From assembly GCA_028696285.1 (NCBI GenBank), contig JAQVHJ010000160.1, forward strand, positions 1 to 6,053: a DNA stretch of 6,053 nt, read 5' to 3'. Every line of letters begins with the position of its first letter. Positions within the stretch are counted from its first letter, which is position 1. This DNA comes from a bacterium (GTDB lineage Bacteria > AUK180 > JAQVHJ01). The translations under genes were made by a program, and so were the position numbers. The notes under the pieces were generated by a model. The model did no database searches. It had not been told where the DNA came from and saw only the letters and a list, made by a program, of their open reading frames with translations. Below are positions 6,027-6,053 of the stretch, one piece after another.

Positions 6027-6053
6027 TTCAAATAAAAATGTTTTGAAAAATTA

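Noticed and set aside
1..6053. CRISPR array, tRNA or rRNA gene, IS element or integrase
   Set aside because: No regularly spaced repeats, no cloverleaf or rRNA-like stretch, and no transposase- or recombinase-like protein were seen on either strand. The only long repeat is the two-copy 343-bp coding duplication.

Overview
The window carries a small, single-strand gene cluster: everything supported reads on the minus strand, so transcription runs from high to low coordinates. In that order: a 268-residue exported protein with a fibronectin-III-like domain and a C-terminal FlgD-Ig/sorting-type tail (6011-5205); a 1233-residue exported modular protein ending in a zinc-metallopeptidase-like HExxHxxxxxH motif (5194-1493); a 308-residue exported beta-rich protein (1469-543); and, behind its own promoter, a 5'-truncated second copy of the middle of the 1233-residue protein, which runs off the left edge (388 to 1). 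The first three genes are 10 and 23 bp apart, each with a visible ribosome binding site, and look like one operon.

The organism cannot be named. Moderately low GC, secreted proteins with a FlgD-Ig/Por-type tail, fibronectin-III modules and TSP3-like calcium loops suggest a free-living Gram-negative lineage of the Bacteroidota/FCB type or one of the candidate phyla rich in such proteins. This is inference only.

The most interesting structure is a mosaic. From about 344 to 3180 the DNA is clearly more AT-rich (hand-counted 60-base lines of 20-35% GC) than from 3181 to 6017 and from 1 to 343 (mostly 37-53%). The right-hand breakpoint is sharp and lies inside the large gene near residue 671. The N-terminal two thirds (propeller-like and Ig-like modules) therefore has local-type composition, while the C-terminal third (short 32-residue repeats, calcium loop, EYRGY segment, metallopeptidase-like domain), the 308-residue gene and the following spacer form one AT-rich block. 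Just beyond that block, positions 1-343 repeat 3535-3877 (residues 442-553 of the large protein) at about 92% nucleotide identity, in frame and without stops.

The truncated copy has an exact TTGACA-17 bp-TATAAT promoter, an AAGGA ribosome binding site and an in-frame ATG. The layout (full-length exported protein with an exchangeable C-terminus, small exported partner gene, then a promoter-bearing truncated copy of the shared region) resembles the orphan-cassette arrangement of polymorphic toxin/effector loci. It also matches what a single-crossover (Campbell-type) integration of a new C-terminal module would leave behind. Both readings predict that the truncated copy continues to about residue 671 and then switches to a different C-terminus outside the window. 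Whether the system is a toxin, a protease with its inhibitor, or a variable surface protein cannot be settled here.
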